From Streptomyces sp. CB02056 (GTDB lineage Bacteria; Actinomycetota; Actinomycetes; Streptomycetales; Streptomycetaceae), in the NCBI RefSeq assembly GCF_001905545.1, contig NZ_LIPD01000014.1:62001-126000 (forward strand): 64,000 nucleotides of DNA, in the 5' to 3' direction. The number at the start of each line of letters is the position of its first letter. Position 1 is the first letter of the stretch. A model generated the notes under the pieces. The model was not told the DNA's origin and ran no database searches. It was given only the letters and a program-made list of their open reading frames with translations. Of the stretch, positions 1-8,173 are shown one piece after another. The position numbers and the translations under genes were made by a program.

Positions 1-210
1 TGGCCACGTCCTCTGATGGCAGATCATCACACTGGGGAAGGCACAGCGTAGCGGTCCGGACGGGAGGTGGAGCGTCCGGTCGGGGAAGATCCGTGGAAGA
101 TCTTCGGATGTGGAGTGGACGGCCGGTGGCCTTGAGCCGTCGGAGTGGTGATGGGGGCCGTCGGAGTTGCCGTCGGGGAGTGGCGGGGACGGCCGGGGGA
201 AGCATCCAGA

Positions 211-1095
211 ATGCTGTCAGATCGTCAGATTACTTCGCGCAGATTGCTGCTGGTTGCGGCCGGAATGTCCCTGCTGGGGACGGCCGCCGGATGTCGGAGC
301 CCTTGGGGTGGCGGGGAGGGCGGTGCGGCAGCGGGGGCGGCCGATGCCGCCGCTCCGGCCGACCCGGCGGGGCCGGCGGGGGCGTCGGCCGCGCCGTCGG
401 TGGCGGCCCCGGGGGGCACGCCGTCCGCGGTGCCCTCGCCGGCGCCGCCGTCCGGCGCCGCGCCGAGCGCGGTGCCCGTGCGCCGGGCGCTCTCCGAGGC
501 GGAGAGCAAGCCGGTGTACGACCTGGACCCGGAGCGGAAGGTGGTGGCGCTCACCATCGACGACGGGCCGGACCCCCGGTACACGCCGACCGTGCTGTCG
601 ATGTTCGAGCAGTACGGGATCAGGGCCACGTTCTTCCTGATCGGGGAGAACGCGGTCGAGCACCCCGCCCTGGTGCGGGAGATCGCGGACCGCGGCCACC
701 ACATCGCCAACCACACCTGGACCCACCCCGACCTGCGGCACATGTCGGAGGGCAAGGTGCGGGACGAGCTGGAGCGCACCTCCGACCTGCTGCAGCGGAC
801 CACCGGCCGGCAGCCCACCTGGTTCCGCGCGCCGGGTGGGGACTTCTCGGCGGTCTCGCTCAAGGTGGCCGCCGACCTGGGGATGCGGAACATGGCCTGG
901 TCGGTGGACCCGCGGGACTGGGCCCGGCCGGGGACCTCGGCGATCATCGACCGGGTCCTCAAGAACGTCCGGCCCGGGTCGATCGTGCTCAACCACGACG
1001 GGGGCGGGGACCGGTCGCAGACGGTGGCGGCGTTGAAGGCGTACCTGCCGGTGCTCGTCGACTCGGGGTATCTCTTCACGGCTCCGCCGAACTGA
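211..1095 (+). CDS. Polysaccharide deacetylase (NodB homology), predicted lipoprotein
   Basis: Predicted metal-dependent carbohydrate N- or O-deacetylase acting outside the membrane on peptidoglycan or another amino-sugar polymer. The NodB motifs are visible: TIDDGPD (motif 1 with the catalytic and metal Asp), HTWTHPDL (metal His pair), RAPGG (motif 3), and a late NHDGGGDRS segment. The N-terminus is a lipoprotein signal: twin Arg followed by a hydrophobic stretch ending in GTAAGC, so Cys should be lipidated. An Ala/Pro/Gly-rich linker separates this anchor from the catalytic domain. I chose the ATG of MLSDRQ because GGGGA lies about 10 bases upstream and the signal peptide follows directly; an in-frame ATG at 145 would add a 22-residue non-signal extension. 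Single gene with no obvious operon partner. The natural substrate is unknown. Confidence 0.85.
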   Translation: MLSDRQITSRRLLLVAAGMSLLGTAAGCRSPWGGGEGGAAAGAADAAAPADPAGPAGASAAPSVAAPGGTPSAVPSPAPPSGAAPSAVPVRRALSEAESKPVYDLDPERKVVALTIDDGPDPRYTPTVLSMFEQYGIRATFFLIGENAVEHPALVREIADRGHHIANHTWTHPDLRHMSEGKVRDELERTSDLLQRTTGRQPTWFRAPGGDFSAVSLKVAADLGMRNMAWSVDPRDWARPGTSAIIDRVLKNVRPGSIVLNHDGGGDRSQTVAALKAYLPVLVDSGYLFTAPPN

Positions 1096-1246
1096 GTTTC
1101 GCATGACGGGGCAGGTCGCGGTTTTAACCCTTAAACCACTCGAATGGGTGGATTAGAAGAACCGTTTCTGCGGTTTTTGGGCCTCTAGGGTGATCTCGCA
1201 CCAATTAACCGGGTACTGCCGAGTACCACCTGAAAGGCCCTCACTC

Positions 1247-1573
1247 ATGCGTCTCCGCAACGCCATGCTCGCCGCCGCCAGCGCCGTCGCCCTCGTCCTC
1301 GCCGTCCCGTTCTCCGCGAATGCCGCGACGGGCGACTTCCTCTACAAGGTCGGCCCCGGGGTCCCCACGGGCCTGGCCGACCCGAAGAGCCGCGAGTGCA
1401 TCGACCTGCCGTGGACCACCGAGCAGGACCCGGGCTTCGCGCCGGAGAACCTCACCCAGTCCACGGCCACGGTCTTCCTGGACTTCGGCTGCTCGGGCGA
1501 CGTCTTCTACGTCATGAACCCGGGCAAGAAGCTCGGTGACCGGCTGAAGCTGCGCTCCGTGGTCTTCTCCTGA
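1247..1573 (+). CDS. Small secreted protein of unknown function
   Basis: A 108-residue protein with a clear Sec signal peptide (MRLRNAMLAAAS then a hydrophobic core ending at SANA-AT). The mature part is about 80 residues and has two Cys (in SRECIDLP and FGCSGD) that could form a disulfide. I recognise no family. The ATG follows TGAAAGG at a fair distance; an upstream ATG at 1190 would place 19 residues before the signal peptide and is less likely. A TAGGGT hexamer at 1186-1191 could be a -10 element. Likely a short extracellular protein; the role cannot be read from the sequence. Confidence 0.7.
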   Translation: MRLRNAMLAAASAVALVLAVPFSANAATGDFLYKVGPGVPTGLADPKSRECIDLPWTTEQDPGFAPENLTQSTATVFLDFGCSGDVFYVMNPGKKLGDRLKLRSVVFS

Positions 1574-1738
1574 GCGCCGGGGAGCGCGGGGTGGCCGGGG
1601 CCGGGCGGGCGGCGTAGGTTCGAACTGTCCGGCCCGGTCGCCGGCCCCTCGCCGTGCCCGTACGCCTGTCGTCGTCGCGCGGCCCGCCGTGCCCGTGGTC
1701 GGGCGCCGCAGCCTGGGCAGAGCGAAGGAGGGCCTGGG

Positions 1739-2611
1739 ATGACCGGCAACGGCTACGCGCACCCCGAGGCGTTGGTCCGCACCGAATGGCTGGCCCACCA
1801 CCTGGACGACGGGACGATCCGGGTCGTCGAGGTGGACGAGGACACCGAGGCCTACGACCGGGACCACATCCCCGGCGCGGTCGGCTGGAACTGGACCACC
1901 GACCTGCACAGCCAGGTCGGCCGGGACTACATCGACCGCGACGGCGTCCAGCACCTGCTGCGGGCGGCCGGGGTCGAGGACGACACCACCGTGGTGCTCT
2001 ACGGGGGCAACAACAACTGGTTCGCCGCCTACGCCTACTGGCTGTTGCGGCTGCGCGGCTTCGGGCCGGTGCGGCTGCTGGACGGCGGGCGCAAGAAGTG
2101 GGAGCTGGAGGAGCGGGAGCTCACCCGTGCGGTGATGGACTACCAGCACAGCGGGTTCCGGTTGAGCGGGCCCGAGCGGCCGGAGCTGCGGGCGCTGCGG
2201 GACGAGGTGCTGGCCAGGGCCGAGGTGTTCGCCAAGCCCGGGGCGGACGCGGTGCTGGTGGACGTCCGCTCGCCGGCCGAGTTCCGGGGCGAGCTGATCG
2301 CGCCCCCGCACCTGCCGCAGGAGCAGGCGCAGGTGCCCGGGCACATCCCCGGCGCGGTCAACATCCCGTGGTCCCAGGCGGCCAACGACGACGGGTCGTT
2401 CCGTTCGGCGGAGGAGCTGCGGGCGCTGTACGGGGGGAAGGGCGTGGAGCCGGAGCGCGAGGTGATCGCGTACTGCCGGATCGGCGAGCGGTCCGCGCAC
2501 ACCTGGTTCGCGCTCACCGAGCTGCTCGGGTACCCGCACGTGAAGAACTACGACGGCTCGTGGACGGAGTACGGCTCGTTGGTGCGGGCGCCGGTGGTGC
2601 TCGGGGCGTGA
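1739..2611 (+). CDS. Sulfurtransferase (two-domain rhodanese)
   Basis: Thiosulfate or 3-mercaptopyruvate sulfurtransferase, transferring sulfane sulfur through a persulfide on its active-site Cys. Two rhodanese modules are visible. The N-terminal one (about residues 5-130, with DRDHIPGAVGWNW) lacks a catalytic Cys. The C-terminal one (about 150-285) has DVRSPAEFRGE, HIPGAVNIPW and the active loop AYCRIGERSAHTWF. The length of 290 residues is typical of the SseA/rhodanese family. AAGGAGG sits just before the ATG. The CRIGERS loop resembles actinobacterial thiosulfate sulfurtransferases. It stands alone, followed by a hairpin terminator. Confidence 0.9.
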   Translation: MTGNGYAHPEALVRTEWLAHHLDDGTIRVVEVDEDTEAYDRDHIPGAVGWNWTTDLHSQVGRDYIDRDGVQHLLRAAGVEDDTTVVLYGGNNNWFAAYAYWLLRLRGFGPVRLLDGGRKKWELEERELTRAVMDYQHSGFRLSGPERPELRALRDEVLARAEVFAKPGADAVLVDVRSPAEFRGELIAPPHLPQEQAQVPGHIPGAVNIPWSQAANDDGSFRSAEELRALYGGKGVEPEREVIAYCRIGERSAHTWFALTELLGYPHVKNYDGSWTEYGSLVRAPVVLGA

Positions 2612-2675
2612 GGGGCAGGAAGGGCAGGAGGGGTGCGAGGGGCTTCAGGGGCCTCAGGGGTGGGTGAGGTGGCGT

Positions 2676-2706
2676 GACGGCTTCGCGGCCGGGCTGCGAA
2701 GCCGTC
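2676..2706 (+). terminator. Hairpin with T-rich tail after the rhodanese gene
   Basis: An 11-bp inverted repeat (GACGGCTTCGC / GCGAAGCCGTC) is followed by GGGTTTCTTTTC, an intrinsic-terminator pattern. A near copy lies after the first M1 peptidase gene at 4366-4398, so this element is part of the duplicated unit. Confidence 0.6.
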
Positions 2707-2816
2707 GTGTCGGCGGGTTTCTTTTCATGAACATCTCACCGGAGGGGAGTGGACGAGGGCCTGCCGGGACAAGGATCGATCCGACCCAATCGTTCCGGTG
2801 ATCCCTGGAGGACCAC

Positions 2817-4343
2817 GTGCGCAAGAGGCTGATCGTCTCTGCTGCCAGTGCCCTGAGCCTGTTCCTGGCCGTTCCCGCCTCGGCTTCCGGCTTCCAGCCG
2901 GGCGCGGCCGGGGTCGGCGACCCGTACTACCCGACCTACGGCAACGGCGGGTACCGGGTCTCGCACTACGACATCCGGTTGAAGTACCAGCCCGCCACGG
3001 ACGAGCTGGAGGGCACCACCACCATCCTCGCCACGGCCACCCAGGACCTCTCCCGGTTCAACCTCGACTTCGCGTTGGACGTCTCGGAGGTGCGGGTCAA
3101 CGGCCGGGTCGCGAAGTTCGCCACCAGCGGTGAGCAGGAGCTGGAGATCACCCCCGCGCGGCCGCTCGCCAAGGGCTCCCAGGCCACCGTGGTGGTGCGC
3201 TACAAGGGTGTGCCCTCCACCGTGAAGAAGTACGGCTTCACCAGCTGGCACCGGACCCCGGACGGCGCCGTGGCGGCGAACGAGCCCGAGGCCGCCTGGT
3301 GGTGGTTCCCGAGCAACGACCACCCGAGCAACAAGGCCACCTACGACGTCTCGGTGCTGGTGCCGGACGGCAACCAGGTGATCAGCAACGGCGTGCTGAC
3401 GGGCACCACCTCGCAGGCCGGCTGGACCCGGTACAGCTGGCGGGAGAACAAGCCGCAGGCGACGTACCTGGCCACGCTCGCGGTCGGCAAGTTCGACATC
3501 ACCCGGGACACCACGCCGAGCGGGCTGCCGGTCTACAACGCGTACAGCAAGGACCTCGGCGAGAACGCGGACGCGGCGCGGGCGAGCGTCGAGCGCACCG
3601 GTGAGCTGGTGGACTGGCTGAGCGGCTACTTCGGCGAGTACCCGTTCAGCTCGGTCGGCGGCTACGTCCCCAATGTGCCGACCGGCTACGCCCTGGAGAC
3701 CCAGACCCGGATCTTCTACAGCCCCCGGCAGTTCGCCCGGGGCACCAACACCTCGGTGGTCGTCCACGAGCTGGCCCACCAGTGGTACGGGGACAGCGTC
3801 TCGCTCTCCAAGTGGAGCGACATCTGGCTGAACGAGGGCTTCGCCCGGTACTCGCAGTTCCTCTGGTCGGAGCACGAGAACGAGGGCACCGCGCAGGAGC
3901 TCGCCGACTACGTCTACGCCTCGCACCCGGCCGACGACCCGTTCTGGAAGGTCAAGCCGGGCGACCCGGGCCCGGACGACCAGTTCTCCGGCGCGGTGTA
4001 CGACCGGGGTGCGGTGGCCGTCCAGGCGCTGCGCAACGCCGTCGGGGACGAGAAGTTCTTCAAGATCCTGAAGGGCTGGCCCACCGAGCGCCGCTACGGC
4101 AACGCCACCATCCCGGAGTTCCAGGCCTATGCGGAGAAGGTCTCCGGGAAGAAGCTCGGGGACGTGCTGAACACCTGGCTGTTCACCCCCGGCAAGCCGG
4201 CGGTCGGGCCGGTGCCGCCGGGTGCCGCGGCCGCCGCCTCGCTGGCGCCGGGCGCGGGCCGGGCGGAGGGTCGGCTGCCGGCGGAGCCGAAGTCCTGGAA
4301 GCAGATCCAGGAGACCAACTCGGTGCACCAGTCCCATAGCTGA
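2817..4343 (+). CDS. Secreted M1 family zinc metallopeptidase, copy 1
   Basis: Aminopeptidase-N-like gluzincin. The zinc site is the M1 signature HEXXH-X18-E: HELAH at residues 317-321 and Glu340 in WLNEGFA. The substrate-side motif is ALETQT in place of the usual GAMEN, and the transition-state Tyr is in VYDRGAVA. A Sec signal peptide (MRKRLIVSAASA to ASAS) makes it extracellular. At 508 residues it has the N-terminal beta domain and catalytic domain but no large C-terminal helical domain, as in short actinobacterial M1 enzymes. The GTG start follows CTGGAGGACC. The Pro/Ala-rich tail (about residues 462-490) is low complexity. The role is probably peptide scavenging. An Arg replaces the Glu of copy 2 right after NEGFA. 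Confidence 0.92.
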   Translation: MRKRLIVSAASALSLFLAVPASASGFQPGAAGVGDPYYPTYGNGGYRVSHYDIRLKYQPATDELEGTTTILATATQDLSRFNLDFALDVSEVRVNGRVAKFATSGEQELEITPARPLAKGSQATVVVRYKGVPSTVKKYGFTSWHRTPDGAVAANEPEAAWWWFPSNDHPSNKATYDVSVLVPDGNQVISNGVLTGTTSQAGWTRYSWRENKPQATYLATLAVGKFDITRDTTPSGLPVYNAYSKDLGENADAARASVERTGELVDWLSGYFGEYPFSSVGGYVPNVPTGYALETQTRIFYSPRQFARGTNTSVVVHELAHQWYGDSVSLSKWSDIWLNEGFARYSQFLWSEHENEGTAQELADYVYASHPADDPFWKVKPGDPGPDDQFSGAVYDRGAVAVQALRNAVGDEKFFKILKGWPTERRYGNATIPEFQAYAEKVSGKKLGDVLNTWLFTPGKPAVGPVPPGAAAAASLAPGAGRAEGRLPAEPKSWKQIQETNSVHQSHS

Positions 4344-4365
4344 CGACATGTCGGAATGGTCGGCG

Positions 4366-4398
4366 TGACGGCTTCGGGGCGCGGGCGCGAAGCCGTCA
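4366..4398 (+). terminator. Hairpin between the two M1 peptidase genes
   Basis: TGACGGCTTCG and CGAAGCCGTCA form an 11-bp stem, followed by a T-rich stretch (ATTTCTTTTTATG). It lies 22 bases after the stop of copy 1 and is the duplicate of the hairpin before copy 1. Confidence 0.65.
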
Positions 4399-4507
4399 TG
4401 TCGGCGCATTTCTTTTTATGAACATCTCACCGGAAGGGAGTGCGGGAGGGGTTGACGGGACAAGGATCGGTTCAACCCCATCGTTCCGGTGATCCCTGGA
4501 GGACCAT

Positions 4508-6037
4508 GTGCGCAAGAGGCTGATCGTCTCTGCTGCCAGTGCCCTGAGCCTGTTCCTGGCCGTCCCGGCCTCGGCTTCCGGCTTCCAACCCGGCGCGGAC
4601 GGCGTCGGGGACCCGTACTACCCGACCCTCGGCAACGGCGGGTACCGGGTCTCGCACTACGACATCCGGTTGAAGTACCAGCCCGCCACCGACGAGCTGG
4701 AGGGCACCACGACCATCCTCGCGACGGCCACCCAGGACCTCTCCCGGTTCAACCTCGACTTCGCGCTGAAGGTCTCGGAGGTGCGGGTCAACGGCCGGGT
4801 CGCGAAGTTCGCCACCAGCGGTGACCAGGAGCTGGAGATCACCCCCGCGCGGCCGCTCGCCAAGGGCGACCAGGCCACCGTGGTGGTGCGCTACAAGGAC
4901 GTGCCGTCCACCGTGGAGAGGTACGGCGGCTACACCGCCTGGCGCCGCACCCCGGACGGTGCGGTGGTGGCCGGGGAGCCCGTGTCGGCCGCGTGGTGGT
5001 ACCCGAGCAACGACCACCCGAGCAACAAGGCGACCTTCGACGTCTCGGTGCTGGTGCCGGACGGCAACCAGGTGATCAGCAACGGCGTGCTGACCGGGAC
5101 CAGTTCGCTGGCGGGCTGGACCCGGTACAGCTGGCGGGAGAACAAGCCGCAGGCGACCTACCTGGCGACCCTGGCGATCGGCAAGTTCGACATCACCCAG
5201 GACACCACCGCGAGCGGGCTGCCGGTCTACAACGCGTACAGCAAGGACCTGGGCGACAACGGCGCCGCGGCGCGGGCGAGCATCGAGCGGACCGGGGAGC
5301 TGGTGGACTGGCTGAGCGGCTACTTCGGCGAGTACCCGTTCAGCTCCGTCGGCGGCTACGTCGCCAACACCTCCTCCAGTGGCGCCCTGGAGACCCAGAC
5401 CAGGGTCTCCTACGGCCCCGGGCTGTTCGCCCGGGGCACCAACACCTCGGTGGTCGTGCACGAGCTGGCCCACCAGTGGTACGGCGACAGCGTCTCGCTC
5501 TCCAAGTGGAGCGACATCTGGCTGAACGAGGGCTTCGCCGAGTACTCGCAGTTCCTCTGGTCCGAGCACGAGAACGAGGGCACCGCGCAGGCAGTGGCCG
5601 ACTACATCTACGCCTCGCACCCGGCCGACGACCCGTTCTGGACCGTCAAGCCGGGCGACCCGGGTGAGGAGAACCAGTTCTCCGGCGCGGTGTACTACCG
5701 CGGCGCGGTGGCCATCCAGGTGCTGCGCAACGCCGTCGGGGACGAGAAGTTCTTCCAGATCCTCAAGGGCTGGCCCACCGAGCGGCGCTACGGGAACGCC
5801 ACCATCCCGGAGTTCCAGGCGTACGCCGAGAAGGTCTCCGGCCAGAAGCTCGGGGACCTGCTGAACACCTGGCTGTTCACCCCGAGCAAGCCGGCCGTCG
5901 GACCGGTGCCGCCGGGTGCCGCGGCCGCGGCCTCGCTGGCGCCGGGCGCGGACGCCGGCCGGGACGCGGCGCCGGTCGAGCCGAAGTCCTGGAAGAAGAT
6001 CCAGGAGGCCGGTTCGGTGCACGAGGGCCGGCACTGA
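4508..6037 (+). CDS. Secreted M1 family zinc metallopeptidase, copy 2
   Basis: Tandem paralogue of the preceding gene with the same architecture: an identical Sec signal peptide, HELAH starting at residue 318, the downstream Glu in WLNEGFAEY, ALETQT and VYYRGAVA with the catalytic Tyr. At 509 residues it differs from copy 1 mainly in surface regions and in the C-terminal tail, so substrate preference may differ. It uses the same GTG start after CTGGAGGACC. A terminator-like hairpin separates it from copy 1, and its own promoter region follows (GTTGACG near 4450), so the two copies are probably transcribed independently. Confidence 0.92.
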   Translation: MRKRLIVSAASALSLFLAVPASASGFQPGADGVGDPYYPTLGNGGYRVSHYDIRLKYQPATDELEGTTTILATATQDLSRFNLDFALKVSEVRVNGRVAKFATSGDQELEITPARPLAKGDQATVVVRYKDVPSTVERYGGYTAWRRTPDGAVVAGEPVSAAWWYPSNDHPSNKATFDVSVLVPDGNQVISNGVLTGTSSLAGWTRYSWRENKPQATYLATLAIGKFDITQDTTASGLPVYNAYSKDLGDNGAAARASIERTGELVDWLSGYFGEYPFSSVGGYVANTSSSGALETQTRVSYGPGLFARGTNTSVVVHELAHQWYGDSVSLSKWSDIWLNEGFAEYSQFLWSEHENEGTAQAVADYIYASHPADDPFWTVKPGDPGEENQFSGAVYYRGAVAIQVLRNAVGDEKFFQILKGWPTERRYGNATIPEFQAYAEKVSGQKLGDLLNTWLFTPSKPAVGPVPPGAAAAASLAPGADAGRDAAPVEPKSWKKIQEAGSVHEGRH

Positions 6038-6104
6038 CGGCAGGGCGGCACGAGGGGGTTCGGGTCGGCGGTTCCGCGCGCGCTGCGGGGACCGTCGGCC
6101 CGGC

Positions 6105-6914
6105 CTATGCCTCCCCGGGGCCGTCCGCCGCCAGCAGTTCGGTGAGGCGGCGGACGGCGAAGGGTATGAGCTCGCGGACCGGGACCAGGCGGCAGGGGGC
6201 GGCGCCGACGAGGACCTCGCGGATGCCCGCCAGCTCCTCGAACTCCCGCCCCACGACCGGGAAGTGGGTGTCGTTGTCGTCCCCCACGTCCGGTGCCTCG
6301 ATCCAGACCCGCTCGCCCTGGATCGCCATCGGGAAGCGGCGGAGCTTGAGCCGGCGGTTGGGGGCGAAGGTCTCGGCGTAGTGCAGGAAGGTGTTGCGGT
6401 TGTGGCCGACGCCGACCAGCAGCACGTGCCCGCCGAGGTCGTGCAGCGCGCCGAACGGCGACTCCCGGCCGACGGCGAAGCCGAGCGAGCGCCGGGCGGT
6501 GACCTCCCGGGCGTGCGCGCCGACGGCGGCGACCGAGACCTGCGGGTGGGTGCTGCGCAGGCTCTCCGGCAGGGCGCGCAGCGCCTCCGCGACCGCGCCC
6601 GTGTCGCAGGGCAGCCCGGCGTTGAACAGCGGGACGGCGGCCCGGAGTTCGGCCAGCTCGGGGCCGGGCGGGCCGCTGTGCCCGGGGGCCGGGTCGTGGA
6701 CCGTGCCGGAGGTGAAGGCGGGCACGGCGACGGTGCCGCCGGGCCCGACCGCCTCGCGCAGGCCGGCCACCACGGCCGCCGCGCCGCCCTCGACCCGGCC
6801 GAGGCTGGAGAGCGAGGAGTGCACGATCAGCGCCATGCCCTCACGGACGCCCACCCGGTGCCAGCCCTCCACGAGGTCGGCGGTGGTGAGCGGGCGGGTG
6901 CCCGGTGTGGTCAT
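6105..6914 (-). CDS. AAC(3)-family N-acetyltransferase
   Basis: Member of the aminoglycoside 3-N-acetyltransferase family, which transfers acetyl from acetyl-CoA to an amine. The family signature is near the N-terminus (IVHSSLSSLGRVEGGA), followed by AVGPGGTVAVPAFT and the HSGPPGPELAELRAA segment. At 269 residues it has normal family length. The catalytic His/Asp-type residues cannot be assigned with confidence by eye. Such chromosomal homologues in actinobacteria may protect against aminoglycosides or acetylate other amines; no aminoglycoside genes are near. The ATG start has no strong Shine-Dalgarno sequence. Convergent with the M1 peptidase gene. Confidence 0.8.
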   Translation of the reverse strand: MTTPGTRPLTTADLVEGWHRVGVREGMALIVHSSLSSLGRVEGGAAAVVAGLREAVGPGGTVAVPAFTSGTVHDPAPGHSGPPGPELAELRAAVPLFNAGLPCDTGAVAEALRALPESLRSTHPQVSVAAVGAHAREVTARRSLGFAVGRESPFGALHDLGGHVLLVGVGHNRNTFLHYAETFAPNRRLKLRRFPMAIQGERVWIEAPDVGDDNDTHFPVVGREFEELAGIREVLVGAAPCRLVPVRELIPFAVRRLTELLAADGPGEA

Positions 6915-7012
6915 GGTGCCCCCTGGTGACGGCGGTGCGGTTGGTACTGGATGGTTCGGGGCCGACCATAGCGGGTGGCACTGACAGTGGGTCAGGACGG
7001 GGGTGCCCTGGG

Positions 7013-8134
7013 TCAGGTCGTGGTCGGCCGGACGGCGGGGTGGCCGGCCGGGAGGCGGGGGTAGTCGGTGTAGCCGGTGGCCTCCTGGCCGTAGAGGTGG
7101 GTGGGGTCGACGGGGGTGAGCGGGGCGTTCGCGGCGAACCGTTCCGGCAGGTCGGGGTTGGCGATGAAGGCGCGGCCGTAGGAGACCAGGTCGGCCAGGC
7201 CGGCGGCCAGCACGGCCTCGCCGCGCTCGCGGTCGGTGGCGGCGCGGTTCTCGCCGACGTTGCCGATCAGCGGGCCGGACCAGCGCGGGCGCAGGTCGGC
7301 CAGGGCCGGGTAGTCGTCGTTGTCGGTGAGGTGGAGGTAGGCCAGGCCGAGGCCGTCGAGTTCGGCGAGCAGGGCGCGGTAGACGGGGGCGGGGTCGGCC
7401 TCGTCCATGCCGAACTGCGGGTTGCCGGGGGACAGCCGCAGGCCGAGGCGGTCGGGGCCGATGGCCTCGGCGACGGCGGTGACCAGTTCGATCGGGAAGC
7501 GCAGCCGGTCGGCGAGGGTGCGGGGGCCGTACTCGTCGGTGCGCAGGTTGGTGTTGTCGGCCAGGAACTGGTGGATCAGGTAGGAGTTGGCGCCGTGCAG
7601 TTCGACGGCGTCGAAGCCGGCGGCGAGGGCCAGGCGGGCGGAGTCGACGTGGTCGGCGACGGTGCGGCGGATCTCCTCGCGGGTCATGGCGCGCGGGGTG
7701 ACGGCCTCGGCCTTGCCACCGTCCTTGACGTGCACCGGGCCCGGGGCCGGGACGGCGGAGGGGCCGGCCGGGACGTCGCCGAGCAGCCGGTTGAGCGGGT
7801 GGCCCTGGCGGCCGCCGTGCATCAGCTGGGCGGCGATCCGCCCGCCGGCGGCGTGCACGGCCCCGGTCACGGCGCGCCAGCCGGCGGCGTGCGCGGGCGT
7901 CTCGAGGCCGGGCAGGCGCCAGCCGGACTGGCCCTGCCGGCTGGGCCAGATGCCCTCGGTGACGATCAGGCCGGCGCTCGCGCGCTGGGCGTAGTACTCG
8001 GCGACGACGGGCAGCGGCGTGCCGTCCTCGGCGGCCCGGTAGCGCGTCATCGGGGCCATGACGACGCGGTTCGGCAGGTCGAGCGCGCCGAGGCGGTACG
8101 GGGTGAGCAGGGATGCGGTGGCGGTCGTGGTCAT
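7013..8134 (-). CDS. Old Yellow Enzyme family FMN alkene reductase
   Basis: NADPH-dependent flavoprotein that reduces activated C=C bonds of enals, enones or nitro compounds in the cytosol. Visible family landmarks in order: RVVMAPMTRYRA (FMN contact), QLMHGGRQGHPL, the NSYLIHQFLADNTN segment containing a barrel strand, LRLSPGNPQFG, and SYGRAFIANPDLPERF (phosphate binding). The length of 373 residues matches NemA-type enzymes. The start codon sits only 16 bases from a MerR-like dyad that overlaps the predicted promoter, suggesting stress- or electrophile-responsive expression. Not part of an operon. Confidence 0.92.
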   Translation of the reverse strand: MTTTATASLLTPYRLGALDLPNRVVMAPMTRYRAAEDGTPLPVVAEYYAQRASAGLIVTEGIWPSRQGQSGWRLPGLETPAHAAGWRAVTGAVHAAGGRIAAQLMHGGRQGHPLNRLLGDVPAGPSAVPAPGPVHVKDGGKAEAVTPRAMTREEIRRTVADHVDSARLALAAGFDAVELHGANSYLIHQFLADNTNLRTDEYGPRTLADRLRFPIELVTAVAEAIGPDRLGLRLSPGNPQFGMDEADPAPVYRALLAELDGLGLAYLHLTDNDDYPALADLRPRWSGPLIGNVGENRAATDRERGEAVLAAGLADLVSYGRAFIANPDLPERFAANAPLTPVDPTHLYGQEATGYTDYPRLPAGHPAVRPTTT

Positions 8135-8149
8135 GCCGGTACGGTAGAA

Positions 8150-8173
8150 CTTGACATCAGTGTCAGGTTCAAG
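8150..8173 (-). promoter_or_regulatory. MerR-like dyad in the alkene reductase promoter
   Basis: A 24-bp element with outer arms CTTGA/TCAAG and a nested perfect inverted repeat TGACA-N4-TGTCA. Read on the minus strand, TTGAAC could be a -35 box followed by a long spacer of about 20 bases to TACCGT. The unusually long spacer with a dyad between the boxes is the arrangement seen in MerR/SoxR-type promoters. It overlaps the stop codon of the upstream gene. The regulator is not in this window. Confidence 0.45.

Larger units (their letters stand above)
2673..6037 (+). repeat. Tandem duplication of terminator, promoter and M1 peptidase gene
   Basis: Two head-to-tail units of about 1.69 kb (start codons at 2817 and 4508, 1,691 bases apart) align from the upstream hairpin through the leader (AACATCTCACCGGA shared) and the whole coding region. 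The first 18 codons are the same at the protein level and most of the body is identical. Differences cluster in the loop after the signal peptide, the YGFTSW/YGGYTAW region, the VPNVPTGY/VANTSSSG region and the C-terminal tail. Copy 2 also has GTTGACG in its promoter region where copy 1 has CCTGCCG. This is a paralogous duplication retained and diverged in place. Confidence 0.9.

Noticed and set aside
488..505. 18-base match between a CRISPR spacer (60184-60219) and the deacetylase gene
   Set aside because: CGCTCTCCGAGGCGGAGA encodes a common Leu-Ser-Glu-Ala-Glu run in GC-rich DNA and covers only half the spacer, so chance is likelier than self-targeting.
4472..6034. Long minus-strand frames opposite both M1 peptidase genes
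   Set aside because: They mirror each other because the plus-strand genes are duplicated; composition is low-complexity Arg/Val/Gly with no domain motif.
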